Made by a program: the position numbers and the translations under genes. Shown in pieces: positions 26,030 to 36,681 of a DNA stretch of 64,000 nt. Positions within the stretch are counted from its first letter, which is position 1, and each line of letters opens with the position of its first letter. The DNA is from Rozella allomycis CSF55 (Eukaryota > Rozellomycota). Under the pieces are notes generated by a model, which saw only the letters and a list, made by a program, of their open reading frames with translations, had not been told where the DNA came from and ran no database searches. Location of the stretch: NCBI GenBank assembly GCA_000442015.1, contig KE560904.1, positions 1-64,000 of the forward strand, read 5' to 3'.

Positions 26030-26639
26030 TTATTTGTTATGCCAAAGCAAATTTCTCCAAGAATCCCAGTAATCGCTATCGTTGTAGAGGTATTGCATTG
26101 ACGCTTGTAAGGAGGTTTGAAGTACATCTCTTTCATGTCTGAAAAGTAGCATCACAATGCCCCAAACGAAAGCAGAAAAATATGCGAAAGCATTTCCATC
26201 AGGTTTCTTAATAAGACCCTTTTTTACCGCCAATTTCGCCAACCCTAGAACATCCCGTGAAAACAAGTAAAGAACAATCTATATACGTAATAATGTTTTC
26301 TGCTACCTGATGATTAATTGGATTGTCTTCTCCAAATACCATGTAACCTCCAAAAAGGCCAGCTAAGAAAGAATCACCGAGATTTTCTTTCCCTTTTGTT
26401 AATTTAAATACAAGCATGAGGGTCTTGTATATTGTAACGAATTTTGCCAGGTTTGTAGCATGTTGAATAGTGGCATTGAGAATAATTCTTATTTTCTCCT
26501 CTAACGGACCCGATCGGAAAAGAAATGTCATTACAAGAGCATGTGGAAATCGAATCTTGGTTCCATAAACTGCACCATTTCTAAAGCCTTTAATTACTGA
26601 AAGGATGGGATGGTAGTAAGGATCAGTCAATATGGTCAT
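26030..26639 (-). CDS. PXMP4: Peroxisomal membrane protein PMP24/PXMP4
   Basis: Two exons joined across a 28-nt intron that fuses NPINHQ to IVLYLFSRDVLGLAKLAVKKG. The first exon shows the family signature KGFRNGAVYGTKIRFPHALVM followed by HATNLAKFVTIYKTLM. These are the Tim17-family-like helices of PMP24. The second exon ends LLWHNK. PMP24 is an abundant peroxisomal membrane protein of unknown biochemical role. It is divergent from HAT1, with 20 bp between start codons. Confidence 0.88.
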
Positions 26640-26659
26640 GAGTTGTCTGAATTTTCGTA

Positions 26660-27771
26660 ATGGAAGAAATCGAACCAGTAGAATCTATCTCTTTAAAGTT
26701 CCAAGGTGTGGATAAAACATATCACCCATTATTTTATTACGGCTTTTGTGATGATTTATCTACAGATGAGATAACCTTCACATTTGATCCAAAGACTCTC
26801 CACTTTCTAGTTGAAACTGATAATCCAAGACACTCTCTATTAGATGCTATATCTTCTCATTTAGAAGCGGATGTGGATTTTACCTCGAGTCGGGAGAATT
26901 TTGAAAAACTCGTTGCTGAACAATCAGAATATGAAATTTTAGGTGATAAAGTATTGGAATTTGAGAAAAATGGCGCCCATTTTTATTTGACTCGAGTAAA
27001 ACTTATCGACTTGTTGTATAGTGCAATTGGAACACCAATGGATTTAAGGGATTCAAAAAGAGGCTGGAACTTTTTCTTATATGGTATATTGATGGTAGCA
27101 ACACCATACTTGAATACGATGACGACCGATGGGAGTTTTTCTTATTATATATGAAAGACGAGGGATCTGAATATCCCATACCCTTAGGATATTGCTCGCT
27201 GTATAATTTTTTTAAATATCCCGATGGCGTCCGTGCTAGAATAAGGTAATTTATTAATTATCGCTTTATATTGTCAATTCATAGTATTGCCGCCTTATCA
27301 AAATCAAGGCTATGGAAGTACACTACGTTAAATCATTTCATGCAGGAATGTTTTATGAGCATATATTAGATCAATTGATAAAAGATGAAAATGTGAAAGA
27401 AATATCAGTGGAAGATCCAAACGAGCAATTCATGGTCATAAGAAATAAAGTTGATTTTGCCAGGGTGACTTCACTTCAGCCAGATATTGACGACTTATTA
27501 AATCGAAACAAATTTAAGGAATTAAAATCAAATATTAAAATAACTGATAGGCAATTATTTAATTGTTTAGAGCGCCACTTGTACTACAGTTGTTCAGACA
27601 AAGACAAAGAGAGATTAAGAAGATTTATGAAGAAAAGGATTTATGTTGATGATTCGGTATGCGATTAAAACTGTAGTGATTTAGGAAACATTTGACAATT
27701 TAGGTAAAAGGCAGAGGTATTCAAAACTAAATCAACTTTTCAATCATTACGTAAAGAAAATAAAGAAATAA
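26660..27771 (+). CDS. HAT1: Histone acetyltransferase Hat1
   Basis: Exons joined by introns of 28-39 nt. The N-terminal domain starts MEEIEPVESISLKFQGVDK. The GNAT core has IPLGYCSLYNFFKYPDG, VLPPYQNQGYG (the acetyl-CoA loop Q-x-x-G-x-G) and EISVEDPNEQF with the catalytic Glu/Asp pair of Hat1. A helical C-terminus ends NHYVKKIKK. Hat1 acetylates newly made histone H4 at Lys5/Lys12 before chromatin assembly. The intron that follows QGYG is 28 nt and was phased by the conserved motif. Confidence 0.92.
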
Positions 27772-27793
27772 TTCATTATTTTATCTGTTTTTA

Positions 27794-28884
27794 TTAAAAA
27801 TATTCAACTGGTTCGTAGGGAACTCTTTTTATACATTCAATAGGATGGATGTCACCATACGCAACTTCTGCCGCAATTTCATCAGGAAACCATCTGATTA
27901 GCAAATTTTGATTAATTTACGGTCCGATAACATAATTTAGTTTGTCTGTAAGTTCTGCTCTATTTATCGGATTTAAATAAGACAAGCGATTCAATTTTGG
28001 GCAAAATATTCGTTGATGTCTAAAAGTAAATATGGCCTCAAATATCTTCGTTCTATATTCTGTTGGAATCAAACGAGTTCTCTCAAGGAGGTTTAGAATT
28101 TCATCTACGCTTTCCGACTCTGCTTTCCGAACTAACTTCATTGCTTTAGAAAGACCAATTCCATGTAATGACTCTAAATAATCACATCCAGACAAAACGC
28201 ACGAAGTTAGTAATTGTGTCGGTGAAAGGTTTAAAGATTTCAGTATTTCGTCGCAATCTAAAGATTGGGCATATTCGTTGTTAAATTTGTATAAAATCTT
28301 TGTAATGAAGGCTTGGAATCTACCTTTTTGGCTCCAAACGGTATCAAATCCGAGTCTTCAGTTATTACCGCATCAACTAGGCCATTTTTGTTTAAATATG
28401 ATAACTGTGCATCCGCTTCGTAAGGAGCGACAATAAATGGAATTTTATGTACCCTTAGAACTTTTATAAGATCATGAGCGTGAAAGTGATTAATTGATAA
28501 GCACTTTGCATATTCTTTGAACATTTCTGATTTACTCATATTATCATTTAAACCAAGTTTCTTTAATTGCTCCTTCCTTTTTATTAGATATCGGTAAAAT
28601 TACTTTGACCGTCTATCATCTGTAATTTTTTTCATAGGAAGTGCACCACCATCAAAAACAAATAGCGGTAAAATATTATTTTGAAACAAGAGATCTATTT
28701 TTCTCATGCAATAATCAACGTGAACAGAAGTAGGGATCCCTTTGCCAATCTTTACCGGATCAACGTAAGCTCCTTTGTAGAGCCAGTCATAACCATCTAT
28801 TCCTATCACTTTATTTTTTAAGTCTCTTAAAGTAACAGTTTTAAGATGCGGCTTTAAATGAGCTAAAAGTCCATTAATGCCCAT
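27794..28884 (-). CDS. EXO1: Exonuclease 1 (Rad2/XPG family), short form
   Basis: Starts MGINGLLAHLKPHLK, the XPG N-region of Exo1. Introns of 26-27 nt lead through DDRRSKKEQL, the I-region (VAPYEADAQLSYL, AVITEDSDLIPFGAKK) and SGCDYLESLHGIGLSKA, a helix-hairpin-helix. The last exon is WFPDEIAAEVAYGDIHP and ends EPVEYF. Active-site acidic residues are present (DG in the N-region, EADAQ, DSD, GCD). The total is about 340 residues: the catalytic core only, without the long C-terminal tail that binds MLH1/MSH2 in yeast and human Exo1. It is a 5'-3' exonuclease and flap nuclease for mismatch repair and end resection. Confidence 0.9.
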
Positions 28885-28990
28885 TCTGTAATTTCAGATT
28901 TTATTCATCCCGTTAAAGTTGAAAACTAAACTGCCAAATCATTTTTCAATGCCTTGATCGCTGTGTTTAAAGAATAACACAAAGCCACAA

Positions 28991-29734
28991 ATGAAGGTTC
29001 TTTCCGATTTTATTAAAAGATTTCATCTCGATAGCACTTTCTGTAAATTGATTAGATATTGATGAATAGGCCTCCTTTCTGCACGCAACACACAATTAAT
29101 TTACGAATACTTTAAATTGCTTGATACTAGGAATCAAAACTCACTTGATGATGTTCAATTTTTGGCCTTTATGCAAACAAGCACCGATTTAAAGGTGAGC
29201 GAAATATACAAAATCTTTGATGTATTTGATCTTGACAGATCAGGTTCATGCGAATTTGATGAAGTGAGGCAACGCTATTTGGTCATATAGTTCTATTTGC
29301 TTGTTTGTATATTAGTAGCAATCAAAGATGGTCAAGCAAAAACATTTCTGTATCGACATTGGCGCACATGTTTTGAATTGCTCGATGAAAATAGTTCAAA
29401 ATCTGTTTCTAAAAAGGAATTCGAAACATTGGGGTTCTTATTTAATTTTTCAAACAAAGCTGTCAAAAAGATATTCTCAGAGTTTGATGTATCTGGAAAT
29501 AGTGTAATTAATGAATTGTTTTGAAAAGGGGTAGGAACTTGATTATAAAGAGTTTCGATTGTTTGCATTCGCAGCTATTGATTTGGAAGCAGAATTAGAG
29601 AAAAAGCAAAAGAGACAAGAAAAGGCAAGAAGGCAAAGTATAATCTCAAAATCAGGTAATAGCCCTTGTAAGGCCTCTTTAATATAGATCGAAGGTCCAT
29701 AAACAGTGGAATGAGTCATGGCAGTTTTAAATAA
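28991..29734 (+). CDS. EFCAB9: EFCAB9-like EF-hand protein (CatSper calcium sensor homologue)
   Basis: Five exons with 27-32-nt introns. The N-terminus MKVLSDFIKRFHLD and LLSARNTQLIYEYFKLLD align by eye with mammalian EFCAB9 (LLSVRNVKALAEYFHILD). EF-hand 1 is FDVFDLDRSGSCEFDEF, then comes YLLVCILVA and FLYRHWRTCFELLDE. EF-hand 2 is degenerate (ENSSKSVSKKEFE), and the last EF-hand is FDVSGNSELDYKEF. In mammals EFCAB9 with CATSPERzeta makes the sperm CatSper channel respond to calcium and pH. A fungal homologue implies a similar calcium channel complex in a motile zoospore; that step is inference. The C-terminus is a basic, Lys/Arg/Gln-rich helix. Confidence 0.8.
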
Positions 29735-29834
29735 ATATTGCTTTGTTTTTCTTTCTTAAATATAACTAATGGATATTGTATTTGGCTTTGGAGGATGTTT
29801 CCAAACGTGGTAAAAATCGATTGCAAGGGTTGAA

Positions 29835-31129
29835 ATGCCGAGTGATTTTAACGTTACTGAACAAATGGATTCTACATTTATGTTTACTTCTGAATCTGTA
29901 GGAGAGGGACATCCTGGTAATACTATATGAGTAATTGTAGAAGACAAAATATGCGACCAAATATCTGACGCTATCCTTGATGCGTGTTTAGCACAAGACC
30001 CACATTCTAAAGTTGCGTGTGAAACTGCCACTAAGACTGGAATGATAATGGTTCTAGGAGAGATAACAACGAAAGCTAATTTGGACTATCAAAAGATAAT
30101 TCGAGAAAAAGTTCGCGAGATAGGGTACGATTCCAGTGAAAAAGGATTTGATTATAAGACTTGTAATGTTCTTGTTGCCATTGAACAACAATCACCTGAC
30201 ATTGCGCAAGGATTGATACAAACCTCAACAAGGATTGAAGATATTGGAGCTGGTGACCAAGTAAGTGAAAAGATTATATATTTCAAGGGTATAATGTTTG
30301 GATATGCTACTGATGAAACGGAAGAAATGATGCCATTGACAATCATCTTGGCACATAAAATCAATATGAAGTTGAGTGAATATCGCAGAAATGGAACATT
30401 GCCTTGGGTTTGGCCAGATTGTAAATCGCAAGTTACTATTGAATATAAAAATGAGAATGGGGCTATGATTCCATTGAGGGTTCACACCATTGTCATTTCA
30501 ACGCAACATTCCCCTGACGTTAGCTTGAAGCAAATGAGAGAAGAATTGATAGAAAAAGTTATCAAAGTAAAAGAATTCATTATTAATAGAAAAAGTCTGT
30601 TGTCCCTTCTAAGTATTTGGATGAATCAACGATTTATCATTTACAGCCATCTGGGCGTTTCATCATCGGAGGACCACAAGGTGATGCTGGATTAACAGGA
30701 AGAAAAATCATTGTCGACTCTTACGGTGGATGGGGCGCTCATGGAGGTGGTGCCTTTTCAGGAAAAGATTTTTCAAAGGTCGATAGATCAGCCGCTTATG
30801 CTGCAAGATGGGTAGCTAAATCCCTAGTTGCAGCTGGATTGTGTAGAAGATGTCTTGTTCAAGTAATAATTGTTATATCAATTCATTTAAAGGTGTCTTA
30901 TGCTATTGGTGTGGCAAAACCTGTTTCCATTTATGTCGATACATACGGCACTGGCATAAAATCAAATTTGGAATTATTGAGAATCGTTGAAGAAAATTTT
31001 GATCTTCGTCCCGGTATTATTGTCCGTGAATTAGACTTATTTAAACCTATCTACAGCAAAACGGCTGTATATGGTCATTTCGGGCGTAATGAATTTCCAT
31101 GGGAAAAGCCAAAGCAACTTAAATATTGA
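29835..31129 (+). CDS. S-adenosylmethionine synthetase
   Basis: Starts [15 protein letters not shown], then [21 protein letters not shown] with a 27-nt intron inside GHPD. Other motifs: [13 protein letters not shown], the ATP-binding [43 protein letters not shown] and [12 protein letters not shown]. The C-terminus ends KQLKY. These are the full SAM synthetase signatures; the enzyme makes SAM from methionine and ATP in the cytosol. Introns at about 30571-30600 and 30860-30890 are GT-AG and restore conserved sequence. Confidence 0.96.
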
Positions 31130-31285
31130 ACAATTATAATTAAATAAATCGACTAAATTTAACTATTTAATATCCTACTTTGGTCGGTATGATTTACAAT
31201 CACTTAATTTGACATTCTTGAATCTTATTAATTAAATAACGTCATCAAGAGTAAAAAGTTGTTAAAATGGAACCATGTAACATAA

Positions 31286-33937
31286 ATGCTAAGCTCTATT
31301 TGGCTTGGTTCCCTTTTATACTTTACGTGCATTAACGCACAGAACTCCACAAATGATGGAACGTTTAATATCTTGGCAAACTCTGGTGTATCTGCCATTC
31401 ATGGTGCTCCACTCTCAAATGGAAAGATTCTATTCCTTGGCAAACAAAGTAAGACAAATATATAGATGTAATACAAGGCAAATCAACATGGTTTAATTCA
31501 ATGAAGAAAACTTCGGCCATATTTGATACGTTGAATGGAACAGTCGAAACATTGGAAATGCCATCAGCTACATTTTACACTTCAGGCGGGTTTTTCCCTA
31601 ATGGGGATTTTATAAGTATTGGCGGCGATAAGGACAATAGACCTGATTCTTTTTCATTATCTGGTTATGATGGATTACGCCGATACAACTTTTGTCAAGA
31701 TAAATCAAACATACTTTGTTCATCGGAAAATTGGTATACTTCCTCGGAAAAAGTTCAAGATAGCCGTTGGTACTCGACTGTTGAAAATCTTCCAGATGGC
31801 CGTCTCTTCATTCTAGGAGGTAGCAGAGCGGAAGCACAAGTGCCTTCAAAATCTATTCTTTCAAATACTTTTGAAGTCTTTCCAGTTATTAACGAAGTTG
31901 ATTACAATACAATGTTCCCTTTCTTAGAGCATTCCTATCCTTATGTTCTTTATCCATTTGTTCACTTGTTGTCTAATAATAGGTTGTTCATTTTTGCTAA
32001 CCAAAATGCCACAATTCTTGATGCAAGAACTTATACCAAAATCAAATCACTTCCAAGACTTGATAATGATATTGTCATTAGAAATTATCCTTTCATGGCT
32101 TCGTCGGTTCTGTTGCCCTTGTATCCAGAAACAAATTATAACAATGAAGTATTGATAGTTGGAGGTGGAAGAAGAACAAAGATGGTTCAAAGGCTAGAGT
32201 CTCTCCCAAGCATGACTTTAGCAAAAAATTTGGAAACAGCTTCGGATCAATCTGCTCGCATCGACCTTGATGTTACAAGCCCCATATGGGAGATAGAAAA
32301 AATGCCGCAAAAGAGATTGATGGGAAATGCTATTTTAATGCCCGATGGAAAAGTTTTGGTTTTGAATGGTGCTCAAAGAGGTGTTGCTGGTTATGATTCG
32401 GTGGCTAGTAACTCATTGCTAAAACCAGATTTGTATGATCCAAAAGCCCCCAGTGGAAAAAGATGGAAGACCCTTGAAGCTATTGCCAATGTTAAAAGAG
32501 TTTATGGTTCTGTTGCCTTTCTACTTCCAGATGCTACAGTATTGATTGCAGGCAGTGATCCGCATTCTTCACCTTGGTCATGGGGAACCTATCCAACAGA
32601 ATATAGAGTGGAAATTTATCGTCCATATTATTTATATTTTAATGAACAAAGACCAAAGATTAATAGTATTCCAACGGATGTTGTACGGTATGGAGAAACA
32701 TTTGACATTGACGTGAATGGGCCATGGGATAGCGCATGCTTAATCAGATCGGGATTTGTTACTCACAGTGTTCAGATGGGTCAACGGTTTGTTGGTTTGG
32801 AAGTTATTGGGAATAACACCCTTTTGGCACCACCAAATTCGAAAATTGCCCCACCAGGAAAATATATGTTCTTTGTACTTAATAATGGAGCACCATCTGA
32901 AGCAATGTGGATCAATATTGGCAAGGCGTCGCTATTTGGGGGTAGTGTTTCCCACTTGCACAAAAGATTATGGCACATGATACAGTAATACTCTTTTCTC
33001 ACTTTCAAAAGGATTCACAGAGATAATGCAAGATATGTAGCCGCCTCGTGGATTAGGATGGCATATCACGATGCAGGAACATTTAGGGTCAATGACAAAC
33101 TAGGTGGTCCAAGAGCTAATTTATTACACCCAGAAGTTGCCAAATATCCAGAAAACAAAGGATTGTCGGATTTTGCAAGAACTGTTGCGATGATTGTCAG
33201 GGAATTTGAAGGGTTCAGCAGTATTTGTCTTTACATATTTTAACTAGTGGGTGACGCGATTTCAATGGCTGGTGTTACGGCCATCGAGTTTCTGGGAGGT
33301 CCAAGAATTTCCTGGAGAAGAGGTAGAGTTGATTTGAAATTAGGCGAAACTATTTTTGGGCCAGGAAGAATCCCAGATCCGTTTGAAAGAAACATAAATT
33401 CGGTACAAGAATCCTTTTTTGATATGGGGCTTTCCACAGTAGACATGGTAGCTTTAATGAGCATGAATTCAATTGGGTATGACAATTTTAGTTATATCAA
33501 TAGGGCTGTTCATCCAGACGTTCCTCAAGTAGAAGCTATTCTTTCATCTGTAAATTATCGTTTCAGCAATCAATATTACAAAGAATTAGTTGGACACATT
33601 TGGATTCCTGTAAAACATAAAGAATCAGGAAAAACTTACTATGTTGCTGATGATAATCCATTATTGACAAAGCTTCCAAGCGATATGTCTTTGCTAGATG
33701 ACCCAACAAGTTTAGCTCTCGTTCAAAAGTAAAGTTGCTAATTCATAATGCAATAGGTTCGCGGCTGATGAGTATTTCTACACAGAAACATTTGCTTCTG
33801 CATTTTCTAATCTTGTGCATCTTGGAATGAATATTGATTTTCCAGAGCAAGTGAGTGAACATCCACTAGTTCCTGAACCCAAAGAAATTGTGAATAACAC
33901 ACTTCAAATGAGATTTGGCAGTCAAAGAGTTAAATAA
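31286..33937 (+). CDS. Secreted galactose-oxidase-like kelch / class II-like peroxidase fusion, both active sites degenerate
   Basis: A signal peptide (MLSSIWLGSLLYFTCINA) precedes a kelch/copper-radical-oxidase domain. By comparison with galactose oxidase, Tyr272 (RWYST), Tyr495 (RVYGS) and His581 (VTHSV) are present. The cross-linked Cys228 is replaced by Tyr (FYTSGG, codon at 31576) and His496 by Gly (codon at 32506). A 27-nt intron near 32988 runs straight into a heme peroxidase domain: distal Arg and His are intact (WIRMAYHDAGTF), but the proximal His of the usual GHT-x-G motif is Asn/Ser (ALMSMNSIG, codon 33466). All junctions are in frame, so one polypeptide of about 850 residues is predicted. 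With these substitutions neither copper-radical nor normal heme chemistry is expected. Confidence 0.82.
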
Positions 33938-34151
33938 ATTGCTGATTATTTATTAAACATTAAAATTGTGACTAATTAGTTTCAATTGCAATTTGCATCA
34001 GAATAACGTTTCTTCAAACCCCAAGATAAAAAATATAAAACCATTTAAGTGATCGAAATGGTTTTTTAATCAAACTCCCATGATAGAACAATGTTATGTT
34101 TTCCTAATATCTGATCATTAAATTACATTAGTGGCTTGTAAATTGCCTCAC

Positions 34152-36626
34152 ATGAGTCAAAATCAAAGTACACAGGCATTCTTGAGCCCAAGCAATACTG
34201 TTGTTAGTGATTTGGCCAAATTGGAAAGTAAGGAGAGTATGGTTAGAAGTTTGGATGACATTGAATCTATTAAAACCAGCAACCGAAGAAGGAAATTCTG
34301 GTCAAATTTGGTCAAAACTCGGACAAGAAAGTGTATTTTATGTAGTATTATATCGTTTATAATAATTTTGATTATATTCATACCGTTGACACTCTTTGTT
34401 ATTGCCCCATCAGTCGCGCAGAGCAGCATTGCGAATTCTAAACTTGTTATTCATAATTTGGATATAACCGACCCTAAAATGGATTCATTTCTTTTGTCAA
34501 TGAATGCAACTATGAGTGACACTGGTTCCTTTGATGCATTAATGAAAGAAAGTAATATGGAAATGTTATTTAAGGATAAATCATTTGGGCTATTCCCAAT
34601 GCCCGCAGTTTATATTGAGGCGGGCAAGTCAACGGCTTTATTGTTCAGCGCGCGGGTTAAGATAACGGATGAGCAAGTTTATCTACAATTTTCTAGAGAA
34701 ACAATAAATAGGAAAGACGTTTCTTCGAGCATGAAAGGAAAGATCTCTGTGACTGTAATGACACCAATAAAGGCATCATTGACATTGAATGATATTCCTT
34801 TTGAAAAGAGCATGACCCTTAACGGCATGGACGGACTGAAGGAAATGGAAATACTTGAAATAAATTTGCCAAAAGATTTAAGTGATGGAATTCAATTAGA
34901 AGTTGACGCGAGAATGAAAAATAGATCACCAATGTCGATGATTATGGGAGATGCATATTTTAATGTGTTTTATCAAGGGATATTGACAGCGAGAATGACT
35001 TCAAAAGATTTGAAGATGAAGAAGGGATGGAATAAAGTAAAAATGACGGGACAATTATTGCCTATATCTAAAGAAAATGAGCAAATAATGTCAAAGTTTT
35101 TTTCTGATTCAATGAATGGCATAGATTCCAATTTGGTGGTCAAAGGCGTTTCAACAGATTATCATGGGAAGCAAATACCCTGGCTCAACAAGACAATAAA
35201 CAATTTGAGCCTTTCTTCATTAGCCCCTGGAATGAAAAACTTTAATCCTATTTCTGGTATGGAAATAATAGAAATGTCTATTGAATTTGTTAAAAATGAT
35301 CCTTCATTGATGAGGGTAATGACAAAGATAAAAACAACATACCTTCTTCCTCCAACTTATAAATTCTCTACTAATCTTAAATACATTGATCAAAAAATGA
35401 ATATGATAACCAAAGATGGTATTCCATATGCATCCTTGAAGCTTCAATCAGAGAGTTGTAACGACCAGGGTCATTCAGTAGTGGCTTCGCTTGTTGGTGA
35501 TATGAGAATCAATGTTCCCAATAAAAGATATTTTGATGAGTTTTTAGAAAATCAAATGAAAGAAAAGAGTGTAGACTTTAGATTTACTGGATTGTCAACA
35601 GTTCATATGAATACAAAGATTGGAAATATGATAGTGAAGGATGTACCCTTGTCAGATACAAAACAAATGGATGGAATGGATATTTCAAATCAAAATCCAC
35701 TGATTGGAGAAATGATAATGACCAAAGGAACAGCTGAGAAACTCTTTATTGATACGACGGTAAAGATGACAAACCCTGCAAGCGTTACAGTTTCTGGTAT
35801 TGGTGATGTCAATTTTAATCTATTCTTTAATTACTCGAATGTTCAAGTTCAAATGGGCAGAATTAAGATTGTAAATTTCAACATGGCCAAAGGAATGAAT
35901 CAATTGAAAGTCGTCACTGAGCTTTGGGCAGGCAAAGAAGAAGATTTTCAATTTCAGCAAGCCAAGAAACAATTCTTTTCAAATTTTGCTTTGGGGTTGA
36001 AATCTGATGTTGTTCTCAAAGGCTACAATGAATCATCAACAGTGTTTGCAGTAAAGAACGCTTTGTCTAAAATTGAAATGCCATCGTTTGTGCCTGGGCA
36101 GATTATGGAAATAACAAAGAAATCTTACAGCTTTGTTTGCTTATCTCGTGCCCGCCTGTACGCATCCTTCGATCTCGCAAATCCCTTTGATGTTCCTCTA
36201 AGACTAAATGAAATAATCAACATGGAAATATCTTCACCAAAAGTCAAGTTTTTAAATGTTAAGATTCAAAATCAACTAATTCGAAATGTGTTCATCTATC
36301 CAAGACAAGTGGCTGAGAAACCAACGTATCTCCAAGTCCCAATTCTCAAAACAGTGTTAAACTCTCTTTTTAATTTGGATAATAGTACCTCATCTGATTC
36401 TAATGGCNATTTGGATAATAGTACCTCATCCGATTCTAATGGCTCCCATTCCCGTTCTTTGCCTGATCTGTCTCATTTTAATGTAAAAGGAACTGTCAGG
36501 ATCTCTCTTGGTCATTTTCCAATCACTCTGAACATTACACAATCAAATGTTCCAAATGATATGATTAATCGATGTCCTCCTGAAGAACTGATTGAACCTC
36601 CCACTTTTGATCCCAAAGATGATTAA
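34152..36626 (+). CDS. Large type II membrane protein with LEA2-like repeats (Tag1/DUF3712 type)
   Basis: A single long exon from the ATG at 34152. About 50 cytosolic residues precede one hydrophobic helix (ILCSIISFIIILIIFIPLTLFVI). The remaining 700 residues are lumenal or extracellular beta-rich repeats built on NP-x-x-V/hydrophobic strand patterns, typical of LEA2/WHy and DUF3712 proteins such as yeast vacuolar Tag1. Met is unusually abundant. Several N-glycosylation sequons occur (NATM, NKTI, NYSN). The N at 36408 lies between two direct copies of a Ser/Asn-rich segment, so that segment is probably doubled by the assembly. Its function is unknown; a vacuolar or surface location is inferred. 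Confidence 0.65.
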   Translation: MSQNQSTQAFLSPSNTVVSDLAKLESKESMVRSLDDIESIKTSNRRRKFWSNLVKTRTRKCILCSIISFIIILIIFIPLTLFVIAPSVAQSSIANSKLVIHNLDITDPKMDSFLLSMNATMSDTGSFDALMKESNMEMLFKDKSFGLFPMPAVYIEAGKSTALLFSARVKITDEQVYLQFSRETINRKDVSSSMKGKISVTVMTPIKASLTLNDIPFEKSMTLNGMDGLKEMEILEINLPKDLSDGIQLEVDARMKNRSPMSMIMGDAYFNVFYQGILTARMTSKDLKMKKGWNKVKMTGQLLPISKENEQIMSKFFSDSMNGIDSNLVVKGVSTDYHGKQIPWLNKTINNLSLSSLAPGMKNFNPISGMEIIEMSIEFVKNDPSLMRVMTKIKTTYLLPPTYKFSTNLKYIDQKMNMITKDGIPYASLKLQSESCNDQGHSVVASLVGDMRINVPNKRYFDEFLENQMKEKSVDFRFTGLSTVHMNTKIGNMIVKDVPLSDTKQMDGMDISNQNPLIGEMIMTKGTAEKLFIDTTVKMTNPASVTVSGIGDVNFNLFFNYSNVQVQMGRIKIVNFNMAKGMNQLKVVTELWAGKEEDFQFQQAKKQFFSNFALGLKSDVVLKGYNESSTVFAVKNALSKIEMPSFVPGQIMEITKKSYSFVCLSRARLYASFDLANPFDVPLRLNEIINMEISSPKVKFLNVKIQNQLIRNVFIYPRQVAEKPTYLQVPILKTVLNSLFNLDNSTSSDSNGXLDNSTSSDSNGSHSRSLPDLSHFNVKGTVRISLGHFPITLNITQSNVPNDMINRCPPEELIEPPTFDPKDD
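36408..36408. other. Assembly gap with ~35-bp overlapping contig ends
   Basis: The 35 bp before the N (encoding LDNSTSSDSNG) recur immediately after it with one silent difference. This is an unmerged overlap inside the Tag1-like gene and not a genuine repeat of the protein. Confidence 0.85.
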
Positions 36627-36680
36627 TATTGATATAAATTATTTTACTTTAATGAAATATTTGCCTTTAAACATTGTTAT

Positions 36681-36681
36681 N
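36681..36681. other. Assembly gap at the 5' end of QNG1
   Basis: A single N with no repeated flank. The conserved part of the next gene begins within 40 bp and no in-frame ATG follows, so the first codons are probably missing from the assembly. Confidence 0.7.
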
